Source: Saprospiraceae bacterium | GTDB taxonomy: Bacteria > Bacteroidota > Bacteroidia > Chitinophagales > Saprospiraceae | Direction: 5' to 3' | Length of the DNA: 64,000 nt | Assembly (NCBI GenBank): GCA_016717265.1 | Contig: JADKFX010000001.1 | Span: forward strand, 2,120,501-2,184,500 | Part shown: positions 46,141-54,266 of the stretch, in pieces | How the letters are laid out: the number at the start of each line of letters is the position of its first letter | How positions within the stretch are numbered: the first letter of the stretch is position 1 | Position numbers and translations under genes: made by a program | Notes under the pieces: model-generated | The model's input: the letters and a program-made list of their open reading frames with translations, nothing else | Told to the model about the DNA's origin: nothing | Database searches by the model: none

Positions 46141-48204
46141 TTATTTTCCAATTAATTCATTCACTAAACGATCCGCTTTATAAATATATTTCAAAGCAGC
46201 ATAAATTCCTCCTGTATGAACAGCTATAGTCCTGTTGGATACTTCATCAAAAATAAAATTTCCAGGAAGGGATTCAATATTTCCATCAAATATTAGACCC
46301 ACTGCTTCTTTATTTCGATTAATCATAGGACTTCCCGAGTTCCCACCAATAATATCATTGGTTGTTATAAAACACATGGGTGCTTGTAATAATTCCTTTG
46401 GTGGGTTTTCCCATTTTGCAGGCAAAGCATATGGAAACTGTTTATTAAATGAATAGTAACGATCATACATTCCAAAATAGCTCGTTTTATAGGGCGCAAT
46501 GGTACCATTATATTCATAACCTTTTACAATTCCATCCGCGAGACGCAATGTAAAGGTGGCATCTGGCGGTAAATTATTTCCTTTTACTTTAAAAACGGCA
46601 TTCGCTACTTTCGTTTCCAAGGCACGTCTTCTAGGTACCGATGACTGAAAAGCGGATACGGCTTCATTATATTTCGGAACTAATATTCTGGATGCATCCA
46701 GTAAAGGATCATTTAGTTTTTTAAATTTCTCTGCATCTTTCATTAAAATTTTGGTCAATTTTTCAGAATCAGCAAAATCTGTTTTATCAAGAATTTTACT
46801 TGCTGCTTTCTCCGGAGTTTTTCCATCAAGTATCTGATCTATATATTTATTATCTGGATGTTCAAATTTTTTCAATTCGCTAAGATATACTTGAAAATAA
46901 GCTTTCTCTTTCTCTGTGTTTAAAGCGTTTGCATAATTTTTAATTTCTTCTCTTATTTTATCCAGTTTTGCAACTTGATCTGGTTGGGATAAAGCTTTTT
47001 CATAGCGGGCTAATGTAAAAAGCAGCATGACCGTATTACCTTTTATTGGGGATGCTCCAATTAAAGTAGATGCAGCTCCGTATTTACTTAATTCTTGAAT
47101 GGCTTTTTCTAATTCAAGCCATGGATCTTCACCTTTTAATTTAGTTTTACTTCGAATTTCATCTTCCATTGATTTTTTACGATTCAATAAATTAGGTGTA
47201 TTCAAACCTTTTAGGATTCCGGTAATCGCTTTAATTCCGTTTGATAATCCAAAAATTTCATTCAGCAATTTTACATTTGGACTTTTAGCGTATTCAGCTT
47301 GCATTAAATCATACCGGTTTTTCATCATTTCCAATTGTGAAGGATATCGAATGTCCCGATCGTATTCAAATTGTTTAAAGGTTCTATACCGTTCTGTATT
47401 TCCAGGATTTCCTACTACAAATACGGGTTCATTTTCTTCAGCACCTTCTATTTTGAATTTGAAATAATTTGCGCTTGTATTTAAAGGATTACCAGATTCA
47501 TCATAGGCTCTCCAAAAAGTACAATCCAAAGTATACCGTGGATAGGTAAAATTGTCTGATTCACCACCAAATACACCCAAATCATTTTCAGGAATCATTA
47601 CCAGTCGAATGTCGTTGTATTTCTTATAACCATATAAACTAAATTTACCACCACTATAAAATGTAACAGATTGAATCCGAAGCCCTTTCCAGGATTCTTT
47701 TAACTGATATTCGCGGATTGTCTGTGCTAATGCAGAATCCTGAAACATTTTACGGTCCGTATCATTTTTAGCTTTATCCATTTTATCTAAAATACGCTCA
47801 GAGATGTCTTCTGCTCTGATCATTTGTTCAACAAAAAGTCCTTCAGATTTTCGCTCATCTGTCAAATTTGAAGCATAAAATCCATTTTTCTCAAAATTTT
47901 CACCTTCTTTTTGAAGTGCTGGAACCACATCGCGAGAGCAATGATGATTGGTCATAATTAAACCATTTGGAGATACAAAGGAAGCAGAACACCAACTTGC
48001 AAATCGAAGGGAAGCTTTTCTGACATCATCATACCAGCTATCATCTGGAGTAAAATTATAAGCTTCTTTAAACCACTCTTTTGGAGGGTTTTCGAATGTC
48101 CACATTTTACCAAAATCAAAACGTTTCGCTTGATTTTGATCTTGGGCATTTATAATAAATTGAATGCAAACGATTGCTATTGTAAGGAAAGTCTTTAAAT
48201 TCAT
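46141..48204 (-). CDS. S46 family serine peptidase (DPP7/DPP11 type)
   Basis: The 687-residue exported dipeptidyl peptidase belongs to family S46, which releases N-terminal dipeptides in the periplasm of Bacteroidota. There is a signal peptide (MNLKTFLTIAIVCIQFIINAQ), the catalytic histidine in LIMTNHHCSRDVVPAL, the Asp-containing FGGESDNFTYPRYTLDC and the nucleophile serine in IIGGNSGSPMINRNKE. The mid-region is helical, as in known structures. The residue that separates DPP7 from DPP11 specificity could not be assigned reliably by eye. An M1 aminopeptidase gene precedes it, a logical partner in peptide use. Confidence 0.93.
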   Translation of the reverse strand: MNLKTFLTIAIVCIQFIINAQDQNQAKRFDFGKMWTFENPPKEWFKEAYNFTPDDSWYDDVRKASLRFASWCSASFVSPNGLIMTNHHCSRDVVPALQKEGENFEKNGFYASNLTDERKSEGLFVEQMIRAEDISERILDKMDKAKNDTDRKMFQDSALAQTIREYQLKESWKGLRIQSVTFYSGGKFSLYGYKKYNDIRLVMIPENDLGVFGGESDNFTYPRYTLDCTFWRAYDESGNPLNTSANYFKFKIEGAEENEPVFVVGNPGNTERYRTFKQFEYDRDIRYPSQLEMMKNRYDLMQAEYAKSPNVKLLNEIFGLSNGIKAITGILKGLNTPNLLNRKKSMEDEIRSKTKLKGEDPWLELEKAIQELSKYGAASTLIGASPIKGNTVMLLFTLARYEKALSQPDQVAKLDKIREEIKNYANALNTEKEKAYFQVYLSELKKFEHPDNKYIDQILDGKTPEKAASKILDKTDFADSEKLTKILMKDAEKFKKLNDPLLDASRILVPKYNEAVSAFQSSVPRRRALETKVANAVFKVKGNNLPPDATFTLRLADGIVKGYEYNGTIAPYKTSYFGMYDRYYSFNKQFPYALPAKWENPPKELLQAPMCFITTNDIIGGNSGSPMINRNKEAVGLIFDGNIESLPGNFIFDEVSNRTIAVHTGGIYAALKYIYKADRLVNELIGK

Positions 48205-48231
48205 AAAATATTAAATTATGTTAAATTCACG

Positions 48232-48239
48232 CAAATATA
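48232..48239 (-). promoter_or_regulatory. Candidate -7 box of the S46 peptidase gene
   Basis: On the minus strand this reads TATATTTG, a perfect TAnnTTTG match, 27 nt before the start codon. A 9-bp inverted repeat lies just upstream, between it and where a -33 element would be. Confidence 0.4.
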
Positions 48240-48241
48240 GC

Positions 48242-48263
48242 TAATACGAATATTTTCGTATTA
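48242..48263. repeat. Perfect 9-bp inverted repeat upstream of the S46 peptidase gene
   Basis: TAATACGAA and TTCGTATTA are separated by four bases. The repeat covers the M1 gene's stop codon and the presumed promoter spacer of the S46 gene. It could be an operator or a weak terminator; there is no T-run. Confidence 0.5.
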
Positions 48264-50129
48264 AATTTTTTCAATCAGTAGTTTTTGGACAGAATTCAGC
48301 GAAATCGGATGGTATCCTGATTTTGCCATTTCAAAAATAATCCAGGCTTCTTTATTTAATGCATTGTCTAACATGGCAGTATAAATTGGCATTAAATACT
48401 TTCTCCGCCCATTTTGGATAAGAAAATTTTGAATATCAGGAAGTATTTGCTTACCAAAATTATTTTTGACTGCATATTCAAACCAAGCGCATTTTATCTC
48501 GCTGTTTCTGGCCGTTGATAATTTAAATGTTGAATTCAAAATCAAACATCTTTGAATGTTTTTATCATATGGTAATTTGCGAATAAAATAGATCCATTCA
48601 TGCGTAGTCCACGCATCAGAATGTAAACTTTTCGGATTCATAGTTTTTAAAAATAAAACTAAGCTTTGATCAATATTTTTAAATCTTAGGGTATCATACG
48701 CTGGGGTAAATGAAATTAAACCCGGTTCATAAATCCATTTTTTTACGGTATCTAACAGACTTGTATCTTGTTTAATCAAATGCTCCACTGCAAATTTTAA
48801 AAATCCTTCACTGGTATTCGATTTATATTTAAAATATTCAAAATAATTTTTTAGAAATTGATCAAAAGCTGCTCGCCCTATTCGTTCTTCTAAAAAGCGC
48901 AAAAGTAATTTTCCTTTTTCATAAGCGATATCCGTTAGCGCTTCTTCTGGATCCATTCCCTGGAGATTTAATTTTAATTTACTAAGCGGATTTTCGGTTC
49001 CCATTTCGTGCATTGTTTTATTTAAATCCTGGAATCCTAAACTACTTAACATATCTGCATATGGTTTGCCATAAAGTGCTTCCATAATTCTGCTTTCAAA
49101 ATAAGTAGTGAAGCCTTCATTCAGCCAAAAGTCATTCCAGCTAGCATTTGTAACCAAATTTCCTGACCAGGAATGGGCTAATTCATGAGCTAAAAGGGAG
49201 GTAAGACTCTGATCTCCTGCAATCACACTGGGCGTAAGAAATGTAATCCTTGGATTTTCCATCCCACCAAAGGGGAAACTTGCCGGAAGTACAATGACAT
49301 CATATCGTTTCCATGGATAAGGTCCATATAAGTTTTCGGCTGTTATAAGCATGTTTTCTAAATCCGAAAATTCTGCTGCAGCTTTATCTAATAGACCAGG
49401 TTCAGCATACACTCCAGTTCGGTTGCCAATAGCTTTAAAATCAAAATCTCCTACAGCCAATGCTAATAAATAAGCAGGAATGGGAATTTCCATATCAAAC
49501 TCATAAATTCCATCTGAAGTGCGTTGCATGCTATTCGTTGCACTCATTACAACCATTAAATCTTTAGGTGCAGATACCTTTGCATGATACGTAAACCGGA
49601 TACCGGGACCATCTGGACAAGGGATCCAGGATCGGGCATAAATAGATTGACTTTGGGTAAATAAAAATGGATATTTCTTTCTTCTGGTTTGTTCCTTAGG
49701 AAGCCATTGTAATGCATAAGCATTTTGACCACTCATATATTGAATGCGAACTTTTTCCGTTTTGGCTTTTAATTCTATATGGATTCCAGCGCCTAAAACG
49801 GGATCTATGGTATCTATATGATAATGAGCTTCTGTTAAACTGCCACCGGATTCAATTTGAATACTTTGAATAATCAATCCTAAATTATCTAAAATGAGTT
49901 CTGAACCATGGTCTGCTTCAAGAGTATAACTAGCAAGACCTTCTATTCTTTTATTTTCAAAATTTATTTTCAAATCAAGATCCAAATGTTTCACTTTAGT
50001 AATCGATGGATTTGAAAAACTATGCGGATCCATCACCGTTTTCATGGAATCCTTTTGTGTGCTTGTTTTGCAACCAAAACAAAGTAGGAGCGTGCTAATC
50101 AGAAAAAGGAACATTTTTAAAGAGTTCAT
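48261..50129 (-). CDS. M1 family metallopeptidase (aminopeptidase), lipoprotein
   Basis: The 622-residue product has a lipoprotein signal (LFLISTLLLCFGCKTS), so it is probably lipid-anchored in the envelope. The M1 core shows the substrate-binding GGMEN motif (FPFGGMENPRITF) and the zinc motif HELAHSWSGN with the third ligand Glu in WLNEGFTTYFE. The C-terminal half is helical and resembles the leukotriene-A4-hydrolase-like arm. It lies directly upstream of the S46 dipeptidyl peptidase, suggesting cooperation in extracytoplasmic peptide degradation. Confidence 0.93.
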   Translation of the reverse strand: MNSLKMFLFLISTLLLCFGCKTSTQKDSMKTVMDPHSFSNPSITKVKHLDLDLKINFENKRIEGLASYTLEADHGSELILDNLGLIIQSIQIESGGSLTEAHYHIDTIDPVLGAGIHIELKAKTEKVRIQYMSGQNAYALQWLPKEQTRRKKYPFLFTQSQSIYARSWIPCPDGPGIRFTYHAKVSAPKDLMVVMSATNSMQRTSDGIYEFDMEIPIPAYLLALAVGDFDFKAIGNRTGVYAEPGLLDKAAAEFSDLENMLITAENLYGPYPWKRYDVIVLPASFPFGGMENPRITFLTPSVIAGDQSLTSLLAHELAHSWSGNLVTNASWNDFWLNEGFTTYFESRIMEALYGKPYADMLSSLGFQDLNKTMHEMGTENPLSKLKLNLQGMDPEEALTDIAYEKGKLLLRFLEERIGRAAFDQFLKNYFEYFKYKSNTSEGFLKFAVEHLIKQDTSLLDTVKKWIYEPGLISFTPAYDTLRFKNIDQSLVLFLKTMNPKSLHSDAWTTHEWIYFIRKLPYDKNIQRCLILNSTFKLSTARNSEIKCAWFEYAVKNNFGKQILPDIQNFLIQNGRRKYLMPIYTAMLDNALNKEAWIIFEMAKSGYHPISLNSVQKLLIEKI

Positions 50130-50166
50130 ATTTTAGTTTGCTATTTTGGAGTCTTTATGTAACGAA

Positions 50167-50808
50167 TTAAATTTTCATTTGTTGAAGGTAAAATACGGCT
50201 TCAGGTCCTAAATGAAAAATAAGATCTAAAACACTCAATTGTTGTAAAAATCCGGTATTGCCAGTATAGACTTGATAATATGCTGGATTTTTAAATTGAT
50301 GTATAGTACCAGGGAGCATCATTGACCGAAGATCGGTAATTTCTTTTTCAGGATTTTTTTGAAAGCTTGATGTCCTTTGAAACGGTATTTGAAATTGAAT
50401 TAATGCACTTATTAATTTAAGCGAATTAAAGTTTAATTCCAATAAATTATAGCAATCCGTAAATAGGAGTTCTCGAACGAATTCAATATAATAAATGAAA
50501 TACGCAGATTTGCCATAGCTTGATTGAATTGCTTTAATATGGTTGTGTTGCCAATTACTGTCATATGCAATCTGGACTTCTTGAATTGGCATTTGATGGT
50601 TTTTACCTTTTTTTAACGGGATTGAAAGCTCCTGTCTGCCTTGACTACTGCCAATTTGATATCGGTTTCGAAAACTTCTTTTTTGATAATGCTCATGCAC
50701 TTCAATTAAAGTATTCGTCGATTGCACCATATAAGCAATACTTTGAATCGGTGGAAAGATTTGTGATTCAATGAGAATGTTTTGATAGTTTTGCTGATTG
50801 ATATCCAT
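50167..50808 (-). CDS. WbqC family protein
   Basis: From the ATG at 50808 the product has 213 residues and begins MDINQQNYQNILIESQIFPP, in line with WbqC-like proteins, whose N-terminus contains such a segment followed by a basic RNRYQI-type motif (here FRNRYQIGSSQGRQELSIPL). An in-frame ATG at 50883 would run 75 bp further and overlap the divergent glycosyltransferase gene. WbqC is linked to O-antigen sugar biosynthesis, but its reaction is not established. The divergent glycosyltransferase begins 14 nt away. Confidence 0.8.
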   Translation of the reverse strand: MDINQQNYQNILIESQIFPPIQSIAYMVQSTNTLIEVHEHYQKRSFRNRYQIGSSQGRQELSIPLKKGKNHQMPIQEVQIAYDSNWQHNHIKAIQSSYGKSAYFIYYIEFVRELLFTDCYNLLELNFNSLKLISALIQFQIPFQRTSSFQKNPEKEITDLRSMMLPGTIHQFKNPAYYQVYTGNTGFLQQLSVLDLIFHLGPEAVFYLQQMKI

Positions 50809-50822
50809 TTCTGATTTTAGCA

Positions 50823-52082
50823 ATGCAAAGTTATCTAGAAAAACATGCTTTATACGGAAGGATTCTGGATAAAATGCCTTCATGTGATTTAAAAATGATT
50901 GTTATTTGTCCTTCCTATTATGAATTAGAGTTAAAGACAGCTTTAAATTCTTTATTGAATTGTGTTCCTTTAAATGGCATTGTAGAGGTATTTCCAATAT
51001 TGAACTATTCTGATACCTCGGATCCAGAGATTATAAATTTTCACCAGGAACAATTTGAATATATTAAGAAGTTAGAAAAAGCTACATCAAATCAAAAAAT
51101 AAAAGTGTTAGCATTGCCTCTATTTAGCTTGCCTGAAAAATTTGCTGGTGTAGGTTTAGCGCGTAAAATTGGCATGGACGAGGCTGTTCGAAGATTTGAA
51201 GATTTAGGGGTTAATGGTATTATTGTAAACTATGATGCAGATTGTTTGTGTAGCCCATTGTATTTGCAGCAAATTGAAAAGTCTTTTGGAATCCAAGCTA
51301 AAATGGATGCAGTTTCAATTGGCTTTAAACATCACTTGCATGATTTGAATCCAGCTTTAAAGCTTGCTATTCAAACATATGAACTTCATTTGCGGAGTTA
51401 TATAGGTTGGCAAAAATACTTTAAGTATCCATTTGCTTTTCAAACTTTAGGATCCTGTTTTGCAGTAAAAAGTATTGCATATCAAGCACAAGGAGGTATG
51501 AACAAACGTAAAGCAGGTGAGGACTTTTATTTTTTGCATAAGTTTAGTGTATTAGAAACTTTAGGCGAACTCAACCAACCGCTTGTTTTTCCTTCTGGAA
51601 GAATATCAACACGCGTTCCATTTGGTACTGGTAAAGCAGTCCAGGAAATTATTGAACTGCCAGACAAATACCTAAGCTATAATTCTAAAGCAATCGGGTG
51701 TTTTTGTAATTTTTTCAATGTAATTATTACAAAATATTCTGATCTAAAGTTTGCTGTTCCATGGAAATCCTGGGTGCTGTCAGATTCCTTATCTGCGTTT
51801 TTAGAGCAACAAAATTTCGAAAGTGAATTACACGACTGCCTAAAGCATTGTGCCAGTGAAGCAACATTTAATAAAAGAATATCCAGATGGCTTAATCCGT
51901 TTCGATTAATGAAGTATCTGCATTTTGCACAAGACAACGAATTTGAGAATATAGAAGTTTTGGAATCTGTGAGAAATTTATTGAAGGCTAATCTTCCAAA
52001 TTGTGATTTTGAAACATTGACAATGGAAGCGCTATTTGAGTATATGAATGATTTTGATTATAAATGCAAGGTATTGGCTTAG
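50823..52082 (+). CDS. Glycosyltransferase family 2-like protein
   Basis: The 419-residue protein has a GT-A-like start (LKMIVICPSYYELELKTALNSLL) and the metal-binding segment IIVNYDADCLCSPLYL, followed by GSCFAVKSIAYQAQGGMNKRKAGEDFYFLHKF, where GEDFYF fits the catalytic GED region. No membrane segment is obvious. It likely transfers a sugar in cell-surface glycan assembly; donor and acceptor are unknown. It is divergent from WbqC and precedes aroC by 87 nt. Confidence 0.78.
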   Translation: MQSYLEKHALYGRILDKMPSCDLKMIVICPSYYELELKTALNSLLNCVPLNGIVEVFPILNYSDTSDPEIINFHQEQFEYIKKLEKATSNQKIKVLALPLFSLPEKFAGVGLARKIGMDEAVRRFEDLGVNGIIVNYDADCLCSPLYLQQIEKSFGIQAKMDAVSIGFKHHLHDLNPALKLAIQTYELHLRSYIGWQKYFKYPFAFQTLGSCFAVKSIAYQAQGGMNKRKAGEDFYFLHKFSVLETLGELNQPLVFPSGRISTRVPFGTGKAVQEIIELPDKYLSYNSKAIGCFCNFFNVIITKYSDLKFAVPWKSWVLSDSLSAFLEQQNFESELHDCLKHCASEATFNKRISRWLNPFRLMKYLHFAQDNEFENIEVLESVRNLLKANLPNCDFETLTMEALFEYMNDFDYKCKVLA

Positions 52083-52140
52083 GCTAATTTTGATATGATT
52101 AAGGTAACTTCATATGCTAATTTAGCAAACGATTTAGAAT

Positions 52141-52148
52141 TAGATTTG
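52141..52148 (+). promoter_or_regulatory. Candidate -7 box of aroC
   Basis: TAGATTTG is a perfect TAnnTTTG match 21 nt before the aroC ATG. No -33 TTTG is visible at the expected place. Confidence 0.35.
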
Positions 52149-52169
52149 CAATCGTAAATAAATTTAGAG

Positions 52170-53141
52170 ATGAATTCATTTGGAAATAATTTTAGAATTA
52201 GTATATATGGAGAATCCCATGGATCCTGTGTAGGTATATTAGTGGATGGAGTTCCACCAGGGATTTCTATTCATTTAGATGATTTTATAATTGACCTTGA
52301 AAGGAGAAAAGCAGGTAAACCTGGAATGACTACCAGAGTTGAAGAAGATACACCTATAATTAAATCAGGAATTTTTAATGGCTTTACGACAGGAGCGCCT
52401 TTGAATATTCAGTTTGCAAATAGCGATGTAAAATCCAAGGATTATGAGAAAACCAGATCGATACCACGTCCTGGACATGCGGATTTTGTAGCTTCAAAAA
52501 AGTATCTGGGATTTAATGATTATAGAGGTGGAGGACATTTTAGTGGACGGTTGACGCTTGCTTTAGTTGCAGCAGGAGTCATCGCAAAGAAAACACTTCC
52601 AGATATTCAAATCCATGCCGAATTAATTGAAGCTGGAGGTCTAATGAATATTGAAGAAGCCATTTCAAATGCTATTTTATCAAAAGACAGCATTGGAGGA
52701 ATTATAGAATGTCGGGTAAAAAATTTACCAATTGGTGTTGGAGAGCCTTTTTTTAATTCATTGGAGTCCATGATAAGTCATCTTGTTTTTGCAATACCTG
52801 CAGTGAAAGGTATTGAGTTTGGAAGTGGATTTAAAGCGGTGAAAATGAAAGGTTCAGAACATAATGATTCTATTTTAGACGCAGAAGGCAAAACCGCTTC
52901 GAATTTTTCAGGTGGGATTAATGGGGGAATTAGTAATGGAAATGACATCGTATTTAGAGTTGCAATAAAGCCAACGAGCAGTATTCAAAAGAAACAAACT
53001 TCATTAAATATAAATTCAGAATCCATGGAGGAGTTTGTTATTGAAGGCAGACACGATGTATGTATTGCATTACGAGTGCCAGTTATCATAGAAGCAGCTA
53101 CGGCTATTGTACTTGCAGATTTGATAAAATTTTTGAAATAA
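52170..53141 (+). CDS. aroC: Chorismate synthase
   Basis: AroC converts EPSP to chorismate with reduced FMN, the last shikimate step. The product is 323 residues, short for the family (about 350-360). It has ISIYGESHGSCVGI near the start, IPRPGHADF, the FMN-loop region NDYRGGGHFSGRLT and GGINGGISNGNDIVFRVAIK. The segment that is usually RSSARET in Bacteroidota here reads HFSGRLT, a version I associate with clostridial enzymes. The C-terminal GRHDVCIALRVPVIIEAA motif is also slightly altered. It is probably functional, as key His and Arg residues remain. Confidence 0.93.
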   Translation: MNSFGNNFRISIYGESHGSCVGILVDGVPPGISIHLDDFIIDLERRKAGKPGMTTRVEEDTPIIKSGIFNGFTTGAPLNIQFANSDVKSKDYEKTRSIPRPGHADFVASKKYLGFNDYRGGGHFSGRLTLALVAAGVIAKKTLPDIQIHAELIEAGGLMNIEEAISNAILSKDSIGGIIECRVKNLPIGVGEPFFNSLESMISHLVFAIPAVKGIEFGSGFKAVKMKGSEHNDSILDAEGKTASNFSGGINGGISNGNDIVFRVAIKPTSSIQKKQTSLNINSESMEEFVIEGRHDVCIALRVPVIIEAATAIVLADLIKFLK

Positions 53142-53170
53142 GCTAAGGGAACTCATTTTAACCTGGAATT

Positions 53171-53207
53171 AAATTCAAATTAGATTGTATTCCTATAATT
53201 TGAATTT
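53171..53207 (+). terminator. AT-rich hairpin downstream of aroC
   Basis: AAATTCAAAT (53171) and ATTTGAATTT (53198) are perfect complements with a 17-nt loop, 30 nt after the aroC stop. It has no T-run, so termination is only suggested. Confidence 0.3.
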
Positions 53208-53332
53208 ATGTGGAATTGCAAATTATATAGCTGAATCGGAGTGCTTTAGAAATGAGTGACGATCACCCCTGCTTTGTTTTTGTTTTAGGGTTAAACAGAG
53301 AATAACAGCATTTAGAGGCTTTATATAAGTAC

Positions 53333-53371
53333 AAAAAAAAACTCCGAATGTAATCAAACGGAGTTTTTTTT
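53333..53371. terminator. Bidirectional rho-independent terminator
   Basis: The stem AAAAAACTCCG / CGGAGTTTTTT with a 12-nt loop is flanked by A- and T-runs on either side, so it can terminate transcription from both strands. It serves the histone-like gene (minus) and may also catch read-through from aroC (plus). Confidence 0.85.
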
Positions 53372-53388
53372 ATGAGCGATTAAGTCTC

Positions 53389-53982
53389 TTAAGACATCAT
53401 CATGTCGCCACCCATTGGTGCCATTGCTGGTGGAGCTGCGGTTGCAGCGCTAGCTTTTTTTCTTCCTTTGGAAGATTTTCTAGCACCTGCTTTTTTAGCT
53501 GTAGCTTTTTTAGGAGCTGCTTTTTTAGCCGTAGCTTTTTTAGCACCAGCTTTCTTTGCGGTAGCTTTTTTAGGAGCTGCTTTTTTAGCCGTAGCTTTTT
53601 TAGCACCAGCTTTCTTTGCGGTAGCTTTTTTAGGAGCCGCTTTTTTAGCTGTAGCTTTTTTAGGAGCTGCTTTTTTAGCTGTAGCTTTTTTAGGAGCCGC
53701 TTTTTTAGCTGCTGCTTTTTTAGGAGCTGCTTTTTTAGCTGTAGCTTTTTTAGGAGCTGCTTTTTTAGCTGTAGCTTTTTTAGGAGCTGCTTTTTTAGCT
53801 GTAGCTTTTTTAGGAGCCGCTTTTTTAGCTGTAGCTTTTTTAGGAGCCGCTTTTTTAGCTGCTGCTTTTTTAGGAGCTGCTTTTTTTGCAGTTGCCTTTT
53901 TAGCGCCTGCTTTTTTTGCGGTAGCTTTTTTAGGAGCTGCCTTCTTTGTGGTTTTCTTAGCAGTTGAACGTGCTTTTGCCAT
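53389..53982 (-). CDS. Histone H1-like Lys/Ala-rich nucleoid protein
   Basis: The 197-residue protein is almost entirely built from the decapeptide KKATAKKAAP and close variants (AGAKKATAKK, KKAAPKKAAA), covering about residues 13-165. It ends in a different tail with SSKGRKKASAATAAPP and a Met-rich MAPMGGDMMMS. Such very basic sequences resemble the C-terminal tail of eukaryotic histone H1 and bacterial H1-like proteins, which bind DNA non-specifically and condense it. It has no folded domain. A strong terminator follows, and no partner gene is adjacent. Repeat number may vary between strains. Confidence 0.85.
   Translation of the reverse strand: MAKARSTAKKTTKKAAPKKATAKKAGAKKATAKKAAPKKAAAKKAAPKKATAKKAAPKKATAKKAAPKKATAKKAAPKKATAKKAAPKKAAAKKAAPKKATAKKAAPKKATAKKAAPKKATAKKAGAKKATAKKAAPKKATAKKAGAKKATAKKAAPKKATAKKAGARKSSKGRKKASAATAAPPAMAPMGGDMMMS
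53486..53946 (-). repeat. 30-bp tandem repeat array within the histone-like gene
   Basis: About fifteen copies of a 30-bp unit, each coding for one KKATAKKAAP-type decapeptide, lie head to tail. Copies differ mainly in silent GCT/GCC/GCA choices and in a few Ala-Gly-Ala variants, as expected of an array that expands and contracts by slippage or recombination. Confidence 0.85.
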
Positions 53983-54266
53983 GTTTAGTTTTTTAACGTT
54001 AACGAATAAAAAATTTCAAATTTGTTGATTTGTGAAATGACATTACATTATCAGAAATCTTATCAAAGGTATGACATTTTTTAAATATGCAAATTATTTT
54101 TAATATTTTTTTGCAAAAAGCCTATTATTTTGATTGAATTTTATGAAATTTAATTAATTTCTTTTCTCAAATTCTCAATATCAAAGAGAATAATTAGTTG
54201 TGATTTTCAAAATCCGCACTTTATTATTAATTGGTCTTTTGAAGTTCGTGCACTTCTGGTTTTCTC

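Noticed and set aside
53486..53946. Regular 30-bp repeats that could suggest a CRISPR array
   Set aside because: The units are contiguous with no unique spacers and encode a decapeptide repeat in frame.
53402..54028. A 208-codon open frame opposite the histone-like gene, rich in Ala, Phe, Leu and Val
   Set aside because: It is the antisense reading of the 30-bp repeat array; its composition follows from the repeat and it has no start context or homologue pattern.
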